Origin: Pseudomonas sp. ANT_H12B
Lineage (GTDB): Bacteria > Pseudomonadota > Gammaproteobacteria > Pseudomonadales > Pseudomonadaceae
Assembly: GCF_008369325.1 (NCBI RefSeq)
Contig: NZ_VOBI01000016.1
Location: 62,001-126,000 of the forward strand
DNA length: 64,000 nt
Reading direction: 5' to 3'
In this document: one piece after another, positions 59,856 to 64,000 of the stretch
How positions within the stretch are numbered: position 1 is the stretch's first letter
How the letters are laid out: each line of letters opens with the position of its first letter
Translations under genes and position numbers: made by a program
Notes under the pieces: model-generated
Database searches by the model: none
Seen by the model: the letters and a program-made list of their open reading frames with translations, nothing else
Told to the model about the DNA's origin: nothing

Positions 59856-61048
59856 TGCGCACCTCTCAACCGGTTGAACCAGCCAGACTTGGGCTTGGCC
59901 AGGTCCTCGGAGCGCTTGGCCAACCGACAACCGAGGGCGCCCAGGCTTTGAGTCAGGGCTTCGCGGGGGGCCAGTTCAAACAGCGTCATACCTTGATTCT
60001 TTGCGTTGAGCCGAACTTCCGGGCTGTAGACGAGGGTCGCGATGATCTCCATGCCGAAGCTTTTGCTCAGGGTGTCGGAATCCGGTGCGACGTTGCGCAG
60101 GTAGCGGTCCACCAGCAGTCTGGCGTGATCGAGCTTCATTCCTTTTTCCCGCCACTGGTTGAGTACCGCCAGGTTGCGACGGCAGTCGAGTACGTTCTGA
60201 TCGGTGTACCACAGCAACTTGTCGCAATGGGTGACGAAGGTGCGTAGCGCTTCGCTGTCCGGCTGGCCAGTCAAGTTCACCACGATGTGCTGGAAGTGTT
60301 GGCGCAGGGCGCTGAGCAGCATGTACAACTCGGCGGTGCTGGTATGTTCCAGCGGCATATCGTGGCTGGCGTAGGCGAGGATCCGCAACCCGGCGGCGCA
60401 GTGGGTGAACGCGCTGTCGATCAGCGTCGCGTCGAGTCGCCGCAAGTGCCGGAGTGCATCGCCGAAGTGGAACGAACTCTCCAGCCCGAGCAAGGCCAGG
60501 CTGTCACCGCGTGGCAGGCCCAGGTCCAGTAACAGCGTTTGCTGTCCGCTCTTTTGCACCACTTGCGCCAAGTGCGTGGCGAGCAGCGCGCCGTCGGCGT
60601 TGATCTGCACACCGTAGAGCACCGTCAGGCTACCCAGCTGGGTGTTTGGGGTCACGGGCGGCAGGCGTTTGCCCAACCGTCGCACCAACCCCGCGACTTC
60701 ACTGGAGCGCGAACCATAGGCCACGAAATCCCGTGCACCGGCGCGCATGGCATTGAGCACGAGCTGGTTGTCCATGCCATCGCCCAGCGCGACAATCGCC
60801 AGCATCGGTTTGGCTTCCAGGACACCTTCGATCAGTGCGCTTTGGGCCACCACGTGTTCACGGTCCAGGCCGATGAACACCAGGCTGGCGAAGGTCACGT
60901 CCACTAGCGCCAGCAATTCGTCAAGGCTGCCAGTGCCAGCGCTGACCACTTGGCCCAGCGGGGCGAGGGCGCCTTGCAGCCACTCAAGGTCGGTGCTGTT
61001 GCGCGTGATCGCGAGGAAGGTCTGGCTCAGGTTCTGGCTCTGGCTCAT
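59852..61048 (-). CDS. tadZ: TadZ/CpaE, pilus localisation protein
   Basis: A 398-residue protein: N-terminal receiver-like domain (about 1-130, with LDREHVVAQ in place of the usual acidic pocket) and a ParA/MinD-like ATPase (about 140-370). The Walker A region reads LYGVQINADGALLATHLA, lacking the usual KGG.GKT lysines, which is common in TadZ. It places the pilus machine at the cell pole. It overlaps rcpA and tadA by 4 bases each. Confidence 0.9.
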   Translation of the reverse strand: MSQSQNLSQTFLAITRNSTDLEWLQGALAPLGQVVSAGTGSLDELLALVDVTFASLVFIGLDREHVVAQSALIEGVLEAKPMLAIVALGDGMDNQLVLNAMRAGARDFVAYGSRSSEVAGLVRRLGKRLPPVTPNTQLGSLTVLYGVQINADGALLATHLAQVVQKSGQQTLLLDLGLPRGDSLALLGLESSFHFGDALRHLRRLDATLIDSAFTHCAAGLRILAYASHDMPLEHTSTAELYMLLSALRQHFQHIVVNLTGQPDSEALRTFVTHCDKLLWYTDQNVLDCRRNLAVLNQWREKGMKLDHARLLVDRYLRNVAPDSDTLSKSFGMEIIATLVYSPEVRLNAKNQGMTLFELAPREALTQSLGALGCRLAKRSEDLAKPKSGWFNRLRGAQ

Positions 61049-62316
61049 TGCGATAATCCGCTGCGTTTATCGAAGTTGCCGTTTTCGAGGAAGTACAGGC
61101 GATACCAGTTCGGGTCATAGTTGCGCAGCTTTTCACCTGGTAATGACGGCAGTTGTGCGTTGGCAGCCAACGGTTGAACCAGGTGCGGCGTGACGATCAT
61201 CAGCAACTCCCGCTCTTCGCGGTTGACCGCTGAGTTGCGAAAAAACGCACCGAGAATCGGGATATCGCCCAGGCCTGGAAACTTGCTGACTTGCGAACTG
61301 TTGTGAGTGCTGATCAAACCGCTGATGACGAAACTCTCGCCATCGGCCAGCGAGATGCTGGTATCGGTGCGGCGAATGGTGAACGCCGGCACGGTGGTAC
61401 CGCCGATGGTCACACCATTGTTGTAGTCGAGTTCGCTGACCTCCGGCGCCACTTTGAGGGTGATGCGATCGTGGCTGACCACGGTCGGCGTGAGCGTCAG
61501 GCGGATGCCGAACTCCTTGTATTCGATGGAGTAGCTGTTGCTGTTGGCGCTGGGCACCGGGATCGGAATTTCACCGCCGGCCAGGAAGCTAGCGCTCTGC
61601 CCGCTGAGGGCCACCAGGCTCGGCCGTGCCAGGGTGTAGGCGAAGCCGCTGCCTTCCAGGGCGTTGACGATGCCGAGGAATTTGCTGCTGCCACCGCCCC
61701 AGACAATGTTGAAACTGTCGTTGAGCAGCGGAATGCTGGGCACCGCGATCCGGGGATCAATGTTGAACAGCGGCACCACGCCCGGCGTCACGGCCGTGTT
61801 GGGCACCGTACCGGGGGCGCCGAAGAGGAAGTTGTTCGAGCCCTTGCCGAAAATCGACGTGCCGGCCTCTTTCAGTTTGGTCCGACTGACTTCGACGAAA
61901 CGAATGTCGGTCTGTACTTGCGACGGTAGCAGTGGGTCATCAGAGGGTAATCGTGTCGCGGTGGTCATCGCCGCGGTGGCCTTGCCCTGAACGAATACCA
62001 TGCTTTGGCGCGGAGCACTGGCGCAGGCGGTCCAGATCATCAGGCTGGTAGCGCCGGAGGCCATTCCGGTTAGCAAAAACGCTTGATTACCGTTGACTCG
62101 CACATCGGCGATTTTCGGGTCACCCACCGCCACCCGAGTGATCGCCACCGGTGATTGCACCTCCTGTTGCAGCCCTTCACCGACTTCCAGCACCGCAGGC
62201 AACGAACCCAGCGCGGCGCAATTGCCTGACGCTGCGAACGTTACGCCAAGCGGCACACCGCTCAGTAAAGAGACCCAGAGCAGGCCTTGAAACAGGGGCA
62301 TGGAACGACTGCGCAT
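61045..62316 (-). CDS. rcpA: RcpA, Flp pilus secretin
   Basis: A 423-residue outer-membrane secretin of the CpaC type. A signal peptide ends near TFAASG; the BON/N-domain follows (VQSPVAITRVAVGDPKIADV), then the secretin core (ALSGQSASFLAGGEIPIPVP, GIRLTLTPTVVSHDRITLKV, SRLRV-type end GDIPILGAFFRNSAV). AAGGA precedes the ATG. It lies 21 bases after rcpC. Confidence 0.94.
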   Translation of the reverse strand: MRSRSMPLFQGLLWVSLLSGVPLGVTFAASGNCAALGSLPAVLEVGEGLQQEVQSPVAITRVAVGDPKIADVRVNGNQAFLLTGMASGATSLMIWTACASAPRQSMVFVQGKATAAMTTATRLPSDDPLLPSQVQTDIRFVEVSRTKLKEAGTSIFGKGSNNFLFGAPGTVPNTAVTPGVVPLFNIDPRIAVPSIPLLNDSFNIVWGGGSSKFLGIVNALEGSGFAYTLARPSLVALSGQSASFLAGGEIPIPVPSANSNSYSIEYKEFGIRLTLTPTVVSHDRITLKVAPEVSELDYNNGVTIGGTTVPAFTIRRTDTSISLADGESFVISGLISTHNSSQVSKFPGLGDIPILGAFFRNSAVNREERELLMIVTPHLVQPLAANAQLPSLPGEKLRNYDPNWYRLYFLENGNFDKRSGLSQ

Positions 62317-62337
62317 TTAGATGCGTCCTTGCTCGAT

Positions 62338-63285
62338 TCAGGGGGTTTGTTGGGTGATTTCGTTGCCGCGGATGACTTCCACGCTCGACTTGCGCGGTGT
62401 TGTGCTGCCGTAGGTGACGACAGGTTTGGGTGGGGGCGTCATGGCCAGCTGGCTGAACTGGATCAACTCGCGGTTGGCACTGGCAAGATTGGCCGATGAA
62501 TCGCTTTCGCCAGCCCAGTAACGAGACAGACGCTTTTCATCGGCGCTGCGTACGGCCAGGCGCAACACGCCGGCCTGGGCCGCTAACATCAGGCGACTCA
62601 ATAGTTGTTCGGGGACGGCAAGCAAGACACTGCGGGCGCTGGCGCGCGTTTGTTCCTGCCTGAGTTTTTCTTCGTTGCTGCGGGCCGGGCTTGCGGGTTG
62701 GCCGTCGTTGGTCAACCCCATCTGTTCGCCTACTCCGAGCACCCGCAAGGCCGGCACCACCAGTTGCGCCGACGGCTGAAGGTTGTTGTTGTCCATGCGC
62801 AGAAACAGCAGCACATCGACGTAGTCCCCCGGTGTCAGTTGCCCGCCGGCATTGATCACTTCATCCACCGCGACGGCGAGGGCGCGTTCATCGGGACGAA
62901 TCATCCGCGCCAGTCTGCCGCCGGCTTCGAAACTTTCATCATTGAGCCAGGTGCCGGCGCTGAGGGCGCGCCAGGGCGTGCGGCCAATGGCTTGATCGAG
63001 GCGGCTCAGGCTGCCGGCCGGGACGGTACGGAGTTGTTCCAGAGTCACGTCGGCGGCGCTGATCGGCATGAACGGTGGCACATCATGCAGCAGCACCACC
63101 ACCGGTTGGCGGATGGGATCGTCCGCGGGGGCTGGCGTCTGGGCGATGGGTGCAGGCGTGACGATCCCGGGTTGCACGACAGGCTCGGGAACGGGTTGAC
63201 GGCTCAGCGTGAGGCCCCAGTAACCGGCAATAATGGCGCCCACCAGAAACAAACCGGCCAGGCCCAGAGTGATACGACTGTTCAT
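62338..63285 (-). CDS. rcpC: RcpC/CpaB, Flp pilus assembly protein
   Basis: A 315-residue CpaB-type protein with one N-terminal helix (LAGLFLVGAIIAGYWGLTL), a Pro-rich linker (residues about 30-60), a SAF domain (FMPISAADVTLEQLRTVPAG) and the RcpC domain (LTPGDYVDVLLFLRMD). It is the first gene of the leftward tad operon, diverging from flp. Confidence 0.92.
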   Translation of the reverse strand: MNSRITLGLAGLFLVGAIIAGYWGLTLSRQPVPEPVVQPGIVTPAPIAQTPAPADDPIRQPVVVLLHDVPPFMPISAADVTLEQLRTVPAGSLSRLDQAIGRTPWRALSAGTWLNDESFEAGGRLARMIRPDERALAVAVDEVINAGGQLTPGDYVDVLLFLRMDNNNLQPSAQLVVPALRVLGVGEQMGLTNDGQPASPARSNEEKLRQEQTRASARSVLLAVPEQLLSRLMLAAQAGVLRLAVRSADEKRLSRYWAGESDSSANLASANRELIQFSQLAMTPPPKPVVTYGSTTPRKSSVEVIRGNEITQQTP

Positions 63286-63605
63286 GACGGCTCTCCCTTT
63301 CCTGCTGCTTCAAACCTCGTCGTATCCAACGAGACAACTTCGCAATCAGGCAGCTATGAACATGGAACTATTTGGCTATTTGAAGGTAGCTCAGTTAGAG
63401 CAAAAAGCCATTACGGGACTGAAACTAACGAAAGTAAGTAGCCAGGGTGAAAACGTGACTTTTTTGGCGTCAATAAGACAACTAATACTTTAGTGATAAT
63501 TCGTTCTTACAGTTGTTGGTTAGGGGAATGCCGACAATGCTGATGCTGGCAAAGGGGAATCATGTTGCGACCGTGCAACACCCTCCGTCTTTCAGGAGAA
63601 CTGCC
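63286..63605. other. Divergent control region of rcpC and flp
   Basis: 320 AT-rich bases. A GATAAT at 63495-63500 is a possible -10 for flp, without a convincing -35. GAAAGTAAGTAG near 63430 loosely resembles the left half of the palindrome before pprB. AGGAGAA immediately precedes the flp ATG. No gene was seen in it. Confidence 0.45.
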
Positions 63606-63815
63606 ATGTCCTTCACCAAGATTGCTCAGAAGATCAAATCCGAAATCGCTTTTTACAAACGTTTGGCCAAAGACACTGAGGGCGCTTCTGGTATCGAGTA
63701 CGCGATTGTTGCAGCCATGGTCGCGGTGGTGATTGCCGGACTCAGCGCGGGAATGGGCACTACGATCACGAATATCTTCGGAAGAATCACTACGGCATTG
63801 GGCGGTACACCGTAA
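63606..63815 (+). CDS. flp: Flp-type pilin
   Basis: A 69-residue type IVb prepilin. The leader ends KDTEG, cleavage follows Gly26, and the mature protein starts ASGIEYAIV with the required Glu at +5 and Tyr at +6, then a hydrophobic helix (AAMVAVVIAGLSAGMG). AGGAG sets the ATG at 63606; the longer open frame upstream is not supported. It diverges from rcpC and is processed by FppA and assembled by Tad proteins. Confidence 0.95.
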   Translation: MSFTKIAQKIKSEIAFYKRLAKDTEGASGIEYAIVAAMVAVVIAGLSAGMGTTITNIFGRITTALGGTP

Positions 63816-63874
63816 CTTGCTAATGCGCCTCAGGGCTTCTAACGTCAGCGCTTCGTCCATTGCAGGTGTTGCCC

Positions 63875-64000
63875 ATGAACGCTCCCTCACTTCCACGCCA
63901 ACAGCTTCTCCTGGTCGATGATGAGGAGGATGCGTTGCTCGAATTGGCGGAGTTGCTGGAGGGCGAGGGCTTCAATTGCTTTACCGCCACCTCAGTCAAA
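63875..64000 (+). CDS. Response regulator, 5' part (runs off the window)
   Basis: Only 42 codons are visible, from ATG 63875. QQLLLVDDEEDALLELAELL is a receiver N-terminus with the acidic pair DDEE, followed by LEGEGFNCFTATSV. It begins 59 bases after the flp stop on the same strand, so it may be read with flp. The output domain lies outside the window. Confidence 0.8.
   Translation, partial: MNAPSLPRQQLLLVDDEEDALLELAELLEGEGFNCFTATSVK

Noticed and set aside
1..64000. CRISPR array, tRNA, prophage or complete IS element
   Set aside because: No regular spaced repeats, cloverleaf sequences, integrase or transposase genes were seen.

Overview
The window is about 60% GC Pseudomonas DNA, most like the P. 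fluorescens group. The evidence is the gene families, the many REP palindromes built on a GTGGGAGCGAGC-type arm, and gene order that matches my recollection of P. aeruginosa PAO1 in three blocks: PA2903-PA2914 (cob genes plus ABC transporter), PA4839-PA4856 (speA to retS) and PA4293-PA4306 (tad/flp). No tRNA, rRNA, CRISPR array, prophage or complete insertion sequence was found.

Layout. 1-3.7 kb: the tail of an unidentified gene, then a FecCD-type metal ABC transporter (permease, binding protein, ATPase) read leftwards. Upstream of it are the remains of a TonB receptor gene (signal peptide plus C-terminus, middle deleted) and a palindrome resembling a Zur box. 3.8-9.2 kb: a leftward copper cassette (small ORF, DUF2946, PCu(A)C chaperone, DUF2946, OprC-like TonB receptor, PepSY membrane protein). 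9.3-17.8 kb: cobalamin corrin-ring genes in two divergent groups, cobL-cbiD-cobK leftwards and cobG-cobH-cobI-cbiG/cobJ rightwards. Two AT-rich genes of unknown function, which look distantly related to each other, bracket the rightward group. 18.8-42.3 kb: a housekeeping and signalling block with marC, retS, purD, purH, fis, dusB, a DUF3426 protein, prmA, accC, accB, aroQ, dsbD, a CtpL-like chemoreceptor, a GcbA-like diguanylate cyclase, a DUF2333 protein, a Nudix hydrolase, a SUI1 protein and speA. 42.5-48.9 kb: a short VgrG with a DUF4123 adaptor but no adjacent effector, a MATE exporter, a small membrane protein, a MazG-like protein, CmoM and two DUF4136 lipoproteins. 49-64 kb: the Flp/Tad pilus locus with its PprA/PprB two-component system, ending in the first 42 codons of another response regulator.

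How the genes work together. The 546-9212 region handles metals (probably zinc, and copper) beside cobalt-corrin synthesis. RetS, GcbA, the chemoreceptor and PprAB are all surface-lifestyle regulators, and the tad locus supplies the pilus that PprB-type regulators control. fis with dusB, and accB with accC and aroQ, are compact housekeeping operons with recognisable promoters or terminators.

The items most worth a second look are the related unknown proteins around the cob genes, the decayed receptor with its Zur-like box and a terminator-like hairpin, the effector-less VgrG/DUF4123 pair, the palindrome before pprB, and the 14-bp inverted repeat before speA. Gene identities from synteny are recalled knowledge, not database results.
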